Assembly (NCBI GenBank): GCA_030749235.1
Contig: JASMKM010000037.1
Span: forward strand, 1-53,393
Direction: 5' to 3'
DNA: 53,393 nt
Origin: Planctomycetota bacterium
GTDB taxonomy: Bacteria > Planctomycetota > UBA1135
Positions 45,696 to 53,393 of the stretch are shown here, in pieces. Both the position numbers and the translations under genes were made by a program. The first letter of the stretch is position 1. Every line of letters begins with the position of its first letter. The notes under the pieces are model-generated. The model searched no databases. It saw nothing but the letters and a program-made list of their open reading frames with translations, and was not told the DNA's origin.

Positions 45696-47072
45696 TTAAG
45701 TGGGGCTGACTCGTTGAAGCAGGATACCGAGCCAGATGACCAGCAGGCGAATCAAGAAGTAAGCTGCCACGATGCCGCTTGCCGCAAAGATCCAAGGGCC
45801 GGCTGTGGTGATCCACGTCGGACTGGCTAGGCTGTCGTAACGGTAGATGGCAGTGCCAGTTCCCGAGATCGTCAGCCATCCGACCAGGCCGATTACGCCC
45901 ACGTTCAGGCCCTTGACCAGATTGCGATAGCTTTCCGATGCGAACACCGAGCCATCCACTCCACGTCGGCTTTGGATCTCGGACAGGATCCAAGTGATGC
46001 CTGCGAATAAGGCCATGCAGTCGATCCCGATCTCAGCACCCATCGCGTGGCCCATGACCAGCTGCGTGCCATGGATCAAGGAGTTGATCGGCGGGATGGA
46101 AATGATCAAGGAAGTCCCAAGGATGAAACCGGTCCACCATTTCGCCGCGGTCAGGAATGCTTGAATGCCACAGGGTGGGCTCGGTTTGCTGGCCTTGACC
46201 ATGGCAGCGATGTCCATGATCACGCGGAAGAATAGGATGATCTCCGTCATGCTGACCACGAAGCTGATCCACTTCACCGTCTGGCTTTGCGGCAGGTGAT
46301 AAGTGTGATGCGCGAAGTTGGTGAAGGAGTTGAGCAGCCCGACCGCGAATAAGGCATAAGCCAGGCGGGAATGTGCATAGCGTTCGCAGTTGCTCAGCTT
46401 GCACCCGACGTAATACAGCGTCCCGTAGACGAACAGGTTGAAACTGCCGACCAGGGTGCCGGTCGCTTTCCACTGCAGCCGCATGTCATGAATCGGCTCC
46501 GAGAAGATTTCAGGAAGCAACCACGCATGCTGTTCGGAGAAGGTGTAAAGAAAGAACAAGCATCCGATGCCCCACATGGTGGTGTGGATCGGGCGCGACA
46601 TGAAGCCACGGCCAAGGTGGCTGAAATAGTTCCAGGTGAACATCAGCCAACCAAGCGCGATCGGGATCGAGAAGATCGGATGGAAGCCCATGTACTCGCG
46701 CCCTGAACCGACGCCAATCAGCATGGTGAAGAACACACCGATTCCGGCGATCGCCCAGGAAATGACCTGAACGCGCAGGCGTAGCCTTTCGCCTGCAGTC
46801 ATCGGGCCGGCGACGTCCTCGAAGTAACGATGCACGACCGCCATTCCACCGAGCAGGATGAACACCACTGCGAATGTCGTGTGCAGCGGTCGCAAGGCGG
46901 CGAACTCCACGCCCAGACCCTGCAGCACTGGGGCGAATTGAGGAATGTAATAGAAGGCGCCAAGTAGACCGGCAAGCACGGCGATGCAGATTGCCAGCAC
47001 CGCCCCGCGCAGGAAGGTCAGGGTGGCGTAACGTCTACTGGGGTCGACATCGAGCGAACTCGAAGGCTCCAT
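45696..47072 (-). CDS. NorB-like heme-copper oxidase superfamily subunit I (nitric oxide reductase-like)
   Basis: From ATG 47072, two bases after the stop of the cytochrome gene, the protein is 458 residues with about 12 helices. Ligand-type histidines are in 'RPLHTTFAVVF', 'SEQHAWLLPEIF', 'NFAHHTYHLPQ' and 'HGTQLVMGHAMG'. The 'HGTQ' helix and the NorC-like partner place it with NO reductase-type C-family oxidases rather than proton-pumping oxidases. Two points are unlike canonical cNOR. The helix-X pair normally His-x-His is His-x-Met, and the Glu expected four residues after the FeB-site His is Leu. Function as NO reductase is likely but not proven. Confidence 0.8.
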   Translation of the reverse strand: MEPSSSLDVDPSRRYATLTFLRGAVLAICIAVLAGLLGAFYYIPQFAPVLQGLGVEFAALRPLHTTFAVVFILLGGMAVVHRYFEDVAGPMTAGERLRLRVQVISWAIAGIGVFFTMLIGVGSGREYMGFHPIFSIPIALGWLMFTWNYFSHLGRGFMSRPIHTTMWGIGCLFFLYTFSEQHAWLLPEIFSEPIHDMRLQWKATGTLVGSFNLFVYGTLYYVGCKLSNCERYAHSRLAYALFAVGLLNSFTNFAHHTYHLPQSQTVKWISFVVSMTEIILFFRVIMDIAAMVKASKPSPPCGIQAFLTAAKWWTGFILGTSLIISIPPINSLIHGTQLVMGHAMGAEIGIDCMALFAGITWILSEIQSRRGVDGSVFASESYRNLVKGLNVGVIGLVGWLTISGTGTAIYRYDSLASPTWITTAGPWIFAASGIVAAYFLIRLLVIWLGILLQRVSPT

Positions 47073-47074
47073 GG

Positions 47075-47842
47075 TCAGAACTCCCACCATGGCAGATTCG
47101 ACCAGAAGGCGTCGTCGTTTTCCTCTTCGACCAAGGCCATGGCCTCATCACGATGTTCGGCCAAGAAACTGATGAAGGCTTGGACTTGGGCGATCTTTTC
47201 CGCAGGAAGTGCCGACGGCGGCATGATCGGCGGAACACCCACTTCCAACTTTTGCCGAATCTCTTCCGCGCTGAGTCGAGTGCCTGAAAGGGATAAGTCC
47301 GGTGCACCAATGGCTGATTCGCCGAACAGCACATGACAACCGACGCAAGAGTACGAGCGCCAGATCTCGAAGCCTTGGATGGCGTCATCATTGCCCGACA
47401 CACTCAAGATCTCTTCAACCGCCGAAGGATTACGTGCTTGGCCTATGCCAGTCTCATTCATGGCTCTGAGGAAGCTCCACAAGGCCTCGACCTCTTCTTC
47501 GGGCAGATCGAAGCGCGGCATTTGACCTTCACCCAAAGCCAGGAGTGCGGCCAGTTGCGGTTTCTGCAAGCGCGACGCCGCGTTGGTGAGGTCCGGACCG
47601 AGAAAACCGCCGAATCCATACAACTGGTGGCAAGCCTGACAGTTATTCGCCAGCCAAACGCGGCGACCGGCCAACTCTTCGCCAACCAGGACGCGGCTCT
47701 CGGTGGAGTCCGTGTAGACCAAGTAGCTTTGGCAAATGAAACACAGCACGAGGATGCCGAGCATCCATGCCTTGCCTATGGGGCTGATGGGCTGCGCACC
47801 CATTGCTGCAGGTGATCCTGAGGGTTCCCCATCGTCATCCAT
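47075..47842 (-). CDS. Membrane-anchored di-heme cytochrome c, NorC-like
   Basis: The 255-residue protein has one N-terminal membrane helix (residues about 25-43) and two heme c motifs: C68-QA-CH in 'NNCQACHQLYGFGGFLGPDL' and C166-VG-CH in 'YSCVGCHVLFGESAIGAPDL'. Both have the NorC-style 'G..GPDL' context. Likely Met ligands lie in 'GQMPRF' and 'PIMPPS'. Classical NorC has one heme, so this looks like an internal duplication. It would pass electrons to the NorB-like subunit encoded two bases downstream. The gene directly follows the 34-residue Tat peptide gene. Confidence 0.9.
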   Translation of the reverse strand: MDDDGEPSGSPAAMGAQPISPIGKAWMLGILVLCFICQSYLVYTDSTESRVLVGEELAGRRVWLANNCQACHQLYGFGGFLGPDLTNAASRLQKPQLAALLALGEGQMPRFDLPEEEVEALWSFLRAMNETGIGQARNPSAVEEILSVSGNDDAIQGFEIWRSYSCVGCHVLFGESAIGAPDLSLSGTRLSAEEIRQKLEVGVPPIMPPSALPAEKIAQVQAFISFLAEHRDEAMALVEEENDDAFWSNLPWWEF

Positions 47843-47885
47843 TAGCGAAAGAGTGTAACAGCTAGAAAGAGTACCGATTTCGGGT

Positions 47886-47990
47886 TTATTCCCTATTTGA
47901 GATGGGCTCGGCGCTCAGTCCATCTTTGGCCACCGCTGCGGCAGTGAGGCTTGCCGCAATGGCTGATCTGCAAAAATCTCGTCTGTCCAT
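47886..47990 (-). CDS. 34-residue twin-arginine signal peptide protein upstream of norC
   Basis: This small frame starts at ATG 47990 after a strong GGAAGGGAA ribosome-binding site. It encodes a twin-arginine leader ('MDRRDFCRSAIAASL') with an alanine-rich core ('TAAAVA') and a 13-residue tail, and stops at TAA 47886-47888. The norC start is 43 bases downstream. There is no continuation in another frame, so it does not look like a truncated enzyme. Small Tat-signal-only proteins sit next to some redox enzyme genes. Its role here is unknown. Confidence 0.6.
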   Translation of the reverse strand: MDRRDFCRSAIAASLTAAAVAKDGLSAEPISNRE

Positions 47991-48069
47991 GGTGATTCCC
48001 TTCCCGCCATTCTACGGGTTCAGGATAATCAACTAGGTTCACGCCCGAAATGCTCACCAACCCAAATAA

Positions 48070-48108
48070 AACAAATAACCCGCTGGCAAAGCCAGCGGGT
48101 TATTTGTT
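48070..48108 (-). terminator. Intrinsic terminator of tRNA-Asn
   Basis: An 18-base perfect stem (AACAAATAACCCGCTGGC and its complement, loop AAA) lies four bases past the tRNA 3' CCA. On the minus strand it is followed by TTTATTTGGG. Given the A/T-rich stem base, it may work in both directions. Confidence 0.92.
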
Positions 48109-48111
48109 GTT

Positions 48112-48187
48112 TGGCTCCCCGAACAAGACTTGAACTTGTGACAAGCTGATTAACAGTCAGCTGCTCTACCAACTGAGCTATCGGGGA
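48112..48187 (-). tRNA. tRNA-Asn (GUU)
   Basis: The 76-base tRNA has a complete cloverleaf: acceptor TCCCCGA/TCGGGGA, D-arm GCTC-AGTTGGTA-GAGC, anticodon arm GCTGA-CTGTTAA-TCAGC with anticodon GTT, and T-arm ACAAG-TTCAAGT-CTTGT. The discriminator is G and the 3' CCA is encoded. It reads Asn codons. Confidence 0.97.
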
Positions 48188-48200
48188 TGATGAGCGGCGA

Positions 48201-48229
48201 AGTATACAGGCCGTTTGGCCCTCTGACTA
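48201..48229 (-). promoter_or_regulatory. Probable promoter of tRNA-Asn
   Basis: TATACT (minus strand, 48206-48201) is a good -10 box about 13 bases before the tRNA 5' end. A weak -35 (TAGTCA, 48229-48224) lies 17 bases upstream of it. Stable RNA genes usually have such promoters. Confidence 0.5.
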
Positions 48230-48559
48230 GGTTTTCGGATGGATTCCTCGACAGGCTCAGGCGCGCCACCAGCGTAAAAAAGTAGTGGAGAAGAAAAAAG
48301 CCGAGGAAAAGGCAGTTTGGCTAGCAATTTTCATTGTGTTCACTCAAATCTGGGCAGAGCGGCCCCGGCTGAAGCCAGCCACACGCATGGCGATTGTTGG
48401 CACGTACGACTTGGAGGCGAGTCTTGGGCTCCAGGGTGCGCTCCTCGCACATGTCGTTGTGGTTGTGCATCATGGACAGGCAGCATCAGATAGGGGACTA
48501 TAAGCCCACTCCCAAACAGGCATAAAGCGCTGTCGCCGGAGCATCACCGCATCACGACC
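48230..48559. other. 330-base intergenic region
   Basis: The plus strand has a lysine/glutamate-rich open stretch near 48285-48340 and a 50-codon minus-strand frame near 48340-48480. Neither has a ribosome-binding site or a family I recognise. I see no clear terminator or riboswitch. The promoter for the Tm-1-like gene should be here. Confidence 0.4.
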
Positions 48560-49768
48560 ATGGCTACCATCGCAGTCCTCGGCACTCTCGACACCAAAGG
48601 AGTGGAACACGCTTTCCTCGCCGAGCAGATCCGCAGCCATGGGCACCAGCCCTTGTTGATCGATGTCGGCATGATGGGCGCGCAAGGCGTGACGGCTGAC
48701 ATCGATCACCTGCAGGTCGCTGCTGCGGGCGATTTCGATTTTGATTCCATGTTGTCCCGACGTGACCGCGGGGAATGCGTAACCGCGATGGCTGCAGCTG
48801 CACCGTTAATCCTCCAGCAGTTGTTGGCTGAGGGCAGGATCGATGGCGTGATCTCGCTTGGCGGAGGAGGCGGCACCGCAATCGCAACTGCCGCGATGCG
48901 CGCCTTGCCAATCGGTTTTCCGAAGCTGATGGTTTCGACCTTGGCGAGCGGCAATACCGAGCATTACGTCGGCACCAAGGATATCGTGATGATGCCGAGC
49001 ATCGTTGATGTGGCAGGTTTGAACCGGATCTCGAAGACGGTCTTTTGTCGCGCGGCCGGTGCCATCTGCGGCATGGTCGACAGCGAGATCCCGCAGCAGG
49101 GGGAGCGCCCGATTGTGGTCGCCAGCATGTTCGGAAACACCACGGATTGCGTGAATGCGGCGATTCCACTGCTGGAGGAAGCCGGCTATGAGGTGCTGGT
49201 CTTCCATTCCACCGGTTCCGGTGGCCGCTCGATGGAATCTTTGATCGACAGCGGCATGGTCGCCGGCGTGTTGGATATCACCACCACCGAATGGGCCGAT
49301 GAGCTTGTGGGTGGAACCCTTTCCGCAGGCTCCACACGCTTGGATGCTACTGCTCAGCAGCAAGTGCCTTCGATTGTCGTGCCCGGTTGTTTGGACATGG
49401 TTAACTTCGGCGCGCCGGAGACTGTGCCGGAGCGGTTCGCAGATCGCAACTTTTATCATCACAATCCGCAAGTGACTTTGATGCGCACGAATGTGGAAGA
49501 GAACGCCGAACTCGGTCGCATCTTCGCCGAGAAGGTTAACGCCTATCAAGCGCCGACCACCGTGCTGCTGCCCTTGCGAGCAATTAGCGTGATCAGTGCA
49601 GCCGGCCAAGCCTTCCACAATCCACTTGCAGATACCGTCTTGTTCGACGCAATCAAAGAGAACTTGCGTGCCGACATCGAAGTCCAATCTCTCGACCTGG
49701 AGATCAACGATCCCGCCTTCGCCACTGCTTGCGCAGAGGCCTTGCTCCGTAATCAATCAACAGCCTGA
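48560..49768 (+). CDS. Tm-1-like ATP-binding domain protein (UPF0261)
   Basis: The 402-residue protein matches the UPF0261/Tm-1 N-terminal family from end to end: 'IAVLGTLDTKGVEHAFLAEQI', 'GVISLGGGGGTAIATAAMR', 'PKLMVSTLASGNTEHYVG', 'VASMFGNTTDCVNAAIPLLE', 'FHSTGSGGRSMESLI' and 'VPGCLDMVNFG'. The family is found in bacteria, fungi and plants. The plant Tm-1 fragment binds ATP and a viral replicase, but the bacterial enzyme activity is not settled. It is first in a three-gene run with the Dabb and DUF1080 genes, spaced 15 bases from the next. Confidence 0.9.
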   Translation: MATIAVLGTLDTKGVEHAFLAEQIRSHGHQPLLIDVGMMGAQGVTADIDHLQVAAAGDFDFDSMLSRRDRGECVTAMAAAAPLILQQLLAEGRIDGVISLGGGGGTAIATAAMRALPIGFPKLMVSTLASGNTEHYVGTKDIVMMPSIVDVAGLNRISKTVFCRAAGAICGMVDSEIPQQGERPIVVASMFGNTTDCVNAAIPLLEEAGYEVLVFHSTGSGGRSMESLIDSGMVAGVLDITTTEWADELVGGTLSAGSTRLDATAQQQVPSIVVPGCLDMVNFGAPETVPERFADRNFYHHNPQVTLMRTNVEENAELGRIFAEKVNAYQAPTTVLLPLRAISVISAAGQAFHNPLADTVLFDAIKENLRADIEVQSLDLEINDPAFATACAEALLRNQSTA

Positions 49769-49783
49769 ACCCAGTTTCCATCC

Positions 49784-50101
49784 ATGCCTCGCGTAAAACA
49801 TTTCGGCGTCTTCCAATTCAAGAGCGGCACCACCGCTGCCCAAATCGATGCGTGCTTTTCGAGTATGCAGGGCATGGTCGGTTCGATCTCTGGGCTCCTG
49901 GACTTCAGTTTCGGCCCCTATGACAGTGCTGAAGGCCTCAACGATGGCTTCACCCATGGCTTCATCATGACCTTCGAGAGCCCCGCCGCTCGCGATGCCT
50001 ACTTGCCGCATGAACATCACGAACGGGTCAAAGAGGTGGTGGTTCCGCATCTGGAGCGGTTGGTCGTCTTCGACTTTAACTTGGAAGAGGGGCAGTCGTG
50101 A
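49784..50101 (+). CDS. Dabb (stress-responsive alpha/beta-barrel) family protein
   Basis: The 105-residue protein has the Dabb layout. A first strand ('VKHFGVFQFKSGTTAAQI') is followed by 'SGLLDFSFGPYDSAEGLNDG', the conserved 'THGFIMTFESPAARDAYLPH' with the His, and a last strand 'RLVVFDFNLEE'. Dabb proteins are dimeric ferredoxin-like folds that often bind hydrophobic or sugar-derived small molecules. In planctomycetes and related bacteria they are often encoded beside sugar-catabolism genes. Its stop overlaps the GTG start of the next gene by four bases (GTGA), so translation is coupled. Confidence 0.88.
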   Translation: MPRVKHFGVFQFKSGTTAAQIDACFSSMQGMVGSISGLLDFSFGPYDSAEGLNDGFTHGFIMTFESPAARDAYLPHEHHERVKEVVVPHLERLVVFDFNLEEGQS

Positions 50102-53100
50102 GGATTGGCCTGATCGGCTTCCTGTTGGCCATCTCCGGCTCACTCGTTGCCCAGGAAGAACCGCGCTCCCTGTTCGACGGTGAGACCCTCAAGGGTTGGG
50201 AGACCATCGGTGCCGATCAGAAGTGGTGGCGCGTGGTCGACGGCATGATCGTCGGCGGCTCGCTGGAGGAGACGATTCCACACAACACCTTTCTGTCGAC
50301 GGTGGAATCCTTCCAAAACTTCGACTTGGAATTCGACATCCTGATCGAAGGCAACGGTGGGTTTATCAACTCCGGCTTTCAGGTGCGCAGCGTGCGCGTC
50401 GAAGGCAGCGCGGAGATGAGCGGCTATCAAGTCGACGCCGGTGCCGGTTGGTGGGGCAAGATGTACGACGAGTCGCGACGCAATCGCGTGATCGCCGAAC
50501 CTGGTGATCCTGCCGCACTTGCCGAAGTCGTCCAGGAGCACGGCTGGAACCATTACCGCATCCGTGCCGAAGGAAGGCGTCTCCAGGCTTGGATCAACGG
50601 CGTGGCCACCATCGATTACACCGAAGCCGATGGCAACATCCCGCGGGATGGTCATCTGGGATTGCAGGTGCACAGTGGCGGCAAGGTGCAAGTGTCGCTG
50701 AAGAACATCCACCTCACTGAACTGGAATCCACGCCTGGCGCCATGACTTGGCGTCGTCTCCAAAAGGCGCAGAGCGTAGCCGCCCAAGGCAAGTCGCCGA
50801 TCAAGACCCCAGCAGAGGAGATGGAGGATTTCGATGTGCTCGGTGGTTTCGAGGTGGAACTGGTCGCCGCCGATCCGAGCATGCAGAAGGTGGTCGATAT
50901 CGCCTTCGACGATGCCGGCCGTATGTGGGCCATCACCGCCGTCGAATATCCAATCGACGGCAACGAATCCGCCGACGTGCTGAGCCTCTATCGCAAGGGC
51001 GGGCGCGACCAGGTGTTGGTATTCGATGAACCGTGGAAGAAGGGAGTCCAGACTCCGCGAGTCTTCGCCGACGGCCTGTTCATTCCGATGGCGATCCTGC
51101 CTGACAACGACAGCGTGCTGGTCGGTCATGGTCCCGACATCCTGCGGCTCTACGATGACGACCAGGACGGTCGCGCCGATCGCCAGGAAGTCTTGCTGAC
51201 CGGCTTCGGCGTGCAGGATTCCCACCTGCTGCCGCACCGTTTCGTGCGCGCACCGGGCGGCTGGATCTACATGGCCCAAGGCGCCTTCAATTCCTCCGAA
51301 GTGGTCACCACCAGCGGCGACGTCACCACCTTCAACAAGTGCAAGGTCGCGCGTTTCCGGCAGGATGGCAGCGAGTTCGAGATCGTCGGCATCGGCCTCA
51401 ACAACATCTGGGGATTCGTCATCGACCGCCTCGGCGACAAGTGGATCCAGGAAGCCAATGACTTGGGTTGGCCGGTCACGCCCTTCGAGCATGGCATGAG
51501 TTATCCGGGTATCGGCAGCGAGAAGTTCCACTTGTATTCGCCATGGCGACCGACGTCGACGCTGTTCCGCATGGGCGGCACTGGCTTGTCCGGCCTGGCC
51601 CTGTCCGATGACCGTAACGGTTTCCCGCCGCCGTGGAACCAGACCTTCTTCCTCGCCAATCCGATCATCTCCTCCTTGCAGTCTATCCGCGTGACCCGCG
51701 ATCCCGCCACGCCGCATGAGGTCGAGATGGAGCGGGTGCCGGACCTGATGACGTCGGCGGACAAGAACTTCCGTCCGGTTGCGATCCACTTCGGCCCTGA
51801 CGGTTGCCTTTATGTGGTCGACTGGTACAACCCGATCATCTCGCACAATGAAGTGCCGCGTGATCATCCTGACCGCGACAAGATCAGTAGCCGCATCTGG
51901 CGCATTCGCCACAAGTCGCAAGAAGTCGCAGCGCCGGTCGACGTGACGAAGGCCAGCGATGACGAGTTGGTGGGCTTGCTCAGTGCTAGCAACACTGTGA
52001 CTGCGCGCGCCGCTTGGCATCAAATCAGCAACCGCCAAGCCGTGCAGTTAGTTCCGACCTTGCAGGAGCTCGCCACCGACCGAAGCGCAAGGATCGGCGA
52101 TCGCGTGTTGGCCTTATGGTGCTTGCAGGATCTTCATGCGGTCACCAGTGTCATGCTGCAGGGTTTGGTTGCCGATCCACATTTCGCCATCCGCCGCGAA
52201 GCCGCGCGGCTTGCGGGCGAATCCGGCTTAGGCAAGCAGGAAAAACTTGCGCTACTTGGCAGCCGCGTCAAGGAACGGGATCCGCGGGTGCGGATTGCCT
52301 TGATTCAGTCGATCACTGCACAACAGGACTGCAGCGAAGCGGAACTCGATTTCCTGTTGCAGCTGCTGAGTGGCGTCACCGGTGATTTCCCTTCCCCGCG
52401 CGAGGCCTCCGATGATGCCTTCGAACGCAGCTTGGTGCGCGCCTTTATCGAGCGTTTCCCGGCTGTGGCGATGGACTACCTGCGATTGCCTGCTGGCGAA
52501 CGACTCAACCATGGCATGAAACGCTTCGTATGGTTGAGCGCGGGAACCGAAGCCGCCGCCGGTGCCTTCGCCCAAGCGGTGACGTCCACCTCGGTGCCGC
52601 CGACCGCCGAGGAACTCGCCTTCCTGGCTCGTTTCATGCAGCAGCCCGACGTGCTCACCGCCATGCGTAGTTGGCTGGCACGATCCGATACTCAAGTCAG
52701 TACCATCCAGCTACTGCTGGACACGCGCACACAATGGCAAAGTGAGGCCTTGGTCACTTCTATGGCGCGGGCTACGCGCGAGCTGCTGGCCAAAGACCAT
52801 CACCATGCCAACATCGATCTGCTGCTGCGGGTCGCCCGCGAACTGCGTTGCAAAAATCTCGAAGCCGATGTCATCACCCTGCTACAACAGCGCAGTGCCA
52901 ATCCATTGACCTGTATACAGGCCTTGGTGGAGTTGGATTGTCAACAAAGCACAATCTTCCATCAGGTCGCCAACGCCAGCCTGCCTGGTGAGGAAATTCG
53001 TCGCGTGGCGGTGGCAGCCTTGGCGGGCATCCAAGGCGAAGAGGCCTTCACCTTATTGCAAGAGGTCTGGCCCAGTCTCGAGCACAGCACCCGCAAGGCT

Positions 53101-53393
53101 TCCCTGGACGCTTTATTGTCACGCAAGCGGGGAGCGGAGCAGTTGCTCGCCGCGATCACCACCGACCGGATCGGCATCGAAGGTCTGGGCCTCAGCAGCC
53201 TGGAACGGATGCGGGAGCATCTGGGCGACAGTGACGCCCTGTTGGAACTGCAGCAACGCTTAGCCGTCGACCAGGTGCCGGGGTTATTCCTAGGTGGGCA
53301 GGGCGACGATTATGTCGATGCGAACCTGACCATCGATGGCCCCTTTACCGTTGAGGCTTGGGTGCGTCTGGAAGGCGGAATTAGCAACGCCGA
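50098..53393 (+). CDS. DUF1080 (3-keto-disaccharide hydrolase) / PVC-type dehydrogenase-like / HEAT / LamG fusion (3' end outside window)
   Basis: Translation starts at GTG 50098, and the frame is open to the last base (1,098 residues seen). A signal peptide ends near 'SGSLVAQ'. Residues about 25-205 are a DUF1080/3-keto-disaccharide hydrolase domain ('SLFDGETLKGWETIG', 'GGFINSGFQVRSVR', 'GYQVDAGAGWWG', 'HLGLQVHSGGKVQVSLKNI'). Residues about 240-610 form the PVC-type membrane-bound dehydrogenase propeller ('VVDIAFDDAGRMWAITAVEYP', 'FGPDGCLYVVDWYNPII'). Helical HEAT-like repeats follow to about residue 1060, then the start of a LamG domain ('FTVEAWVRLEGG'). Such fusions are typical of Planctomycetota and probably act in extracytoplasmic sugar oxidation/hydrolysis. 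Confidence 0.92.
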   Translation, partial: MRIGLIGFLLAISGSLVAQEEPRSLFDGETLKGWETIGADQKWWRVVDGMIVGGSLEETIPHNTFLSTVESFQNFDLEFDILIEGNGGFINSGFQVRSVRVEGSAEMSGYQVDAGAGWWGKMYDESRRNRVIAEPGDPAALAEVVQEHGWNHYRIRAEGRRLQAWINGVATIDYTEADGNIPRDGHLGLQVHSGGKVQVSLKNIHLTELESTPGAMTWRRLQKAQSVAAQGKSPIKTPAEEMEDFDVLGGFEVELVAADPSMQKVVDIAFDDAGRMWAITAVEYPIDGNESADVLSLYRKGGRDQVLVFDEPWKKGVQTPRVFADGLFIPMAILPDNDSVLVGHGPDILRLYDDDQDGRADRQEVLLTGFGVQDSHLLPHRFVRAPGGWIYMAQGAFNSSEVVTTSGDVTTFNKCKVARFRQDGSEFEIVGIGLNNIWGFVIDRLGDKWIQEANDLGWPVTPFEHGMSYPGIGSEKFHLYSPWRPTSTLFRMGGTGLSGLALSDDRNGFPPPWNQTFFLANPIISSLQSIRVTRDPATPHEVEMERVPDLMTSADKNFRPVAIHFGPDGCLYVVDWYNPIISHNEVPRDHPDRDKISSRIWRIRHKSQEVAAPVDVTKASDDELVGLLSASNTVTARAAWHQISNRQAVQLVPTLQELATDRSARIGDRVLALWCLQDLHAVTSVMLQGLVADPHFAIRREAARLAGESGLGKQEKLALLGSRVKERDPRVRIALIQSITAQQDCSEAELDFLLQLLSGVTGDFPSPREASDDAFERSLVRAFIERFPAVAMDYLRLPAGERLNHGMKRFVWLSAGTEAAAGAFAQAVTSTSVPPTAEELAFLARFMQQPDVLTAMRSWLARSDTQVSTIQLLLDTRTQWQSEALVTSMARATRELLAKDHHHANIDLLLRVARELRCKNLEADVITLLQQRSANPLTCIQALVELDCQQSTIFHQVANASLPGEEIRRVAVAALAGIQGEEAFTLLQEVWPSLEHSTRKASLDALLSRKRGAEQLLAAITTDRIGIEGLGLSSLERMREHLGDSDALLELQQRLAVDQVPGLFLGGQGDDYVDANLTIDGPFTVEAWVRLEGGISNA

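Noticed and set aside
48285-48503. 72-codon plus-strand frame, and a 50-codon minus-strand frame in the same gap
   Set aside because: Neither has a ribosome-binding site or recognisable motif. The lysine-rich start of the first comes from an A-rich tract.
48806-49756. 316-codon minus-strand frame
   Set aside because: Antisense to the well-supported Tm-1-like gene, with biased composition and no motif.
50140-52038. 632-codon open frame on the minus strand
   Set aside because: It lies exactly antisense to the DUF1080/PVC gene, whose domains are clear. The antisense protein is His/Arg/Asp-rich low-complexity without family motifs, as expected from G+C-rich codon bias.
1-53393. CRISPR arrays, insertion sequences, prophage or integrase genes
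   Set aside because: No regularly spaced direct repeats, transposase or integrase motifs, or target-site duplications were seen on either strand.

Overview
The window looks like part of a free-living, probably marine, planctomycete chromosome, perhaps of the Poly30-like lineage. That assignment is an inference from gene content. It rests on a DUF1080 plus PVC-type dehydrogenase-like plus HEAT giant protein, many large secreted or surface proteins (FG-GAP, glycine-rich, carboxypeptidase-regulatory-like, reprolysin-like), and housekeeping genes scattered singly or in pairs. I see no phage, insertion sequence, CRISPR array or rRNA.

Layout. 1-3366: 3' part of a glycine-rich Ig-like surface protein. 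3474-9044: MerR regulator overlapping fused mutase IcmF, then divergent endonuclease III and PrmA. 9160-12624: a paired-hairpin element, lipoprotein MsrB, secreted sugar dehydrogenase, DoxX protein and peptidase E. 12742-15974: secreted alpha-amylase and M28 peptidase in an overlapping pair. 16075-16457: a small lipoprotein gene with two in-frame TGA codons inside an HMA (MerP/CopZ-like) domain, read here as a two-selenocysteine protein. 16501-22006: class V aminotransferase, TraB-family lipoprotein, alpha/beta hydrolase and arginine decarboxylase. 22039-31178: methionine synthase behind a SAM riboswitch, flanked by two paralogous membrane-anchored beta-sandwich proteins. 31245-34381: AI-2E transporter, aspartate-semialdehyde dehydrogenase, YeiH-type transporter. 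34903-39294: FG-GAP protein and two tandem zinc metallopeptidases. 39354-45651: ferredoxin plus U32 protein, small membrane protein, double EEP-domain protein, and a sodium:solute symporter broken by a -1 frameshift at a slippery heptamer. 45696-48187: NorB/NorC-like pair preceded by a 34-residue twin-arginine peptide, then tRNA-Asn. 48560-53393: Tm-1-like protein, Dabb protein and the start of the DUF1080/PVC giant gene.

Together the genes suggest an aerobic heterotroph that degrades polymers (amylase, peptidases, sugar dehydrogenases, DUF1080 enzyme) and uses B12 (IcmF, MetH). It also has SAM-sensing control of methionine synthesis, a nitric-oxide-reductase-like respiratory module, and probably selenoprotein synthesis, although no Sec machinery lies in this window.

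The most unusual item is the double-UGA HMA lipoprotein at 16116-16457. Next are the variant NorB (Met in place of a heme-ligand His) with its di-heme NorC and Tat-peptide leader gene, and a predicted switching helix in the metH riboswitch leader.
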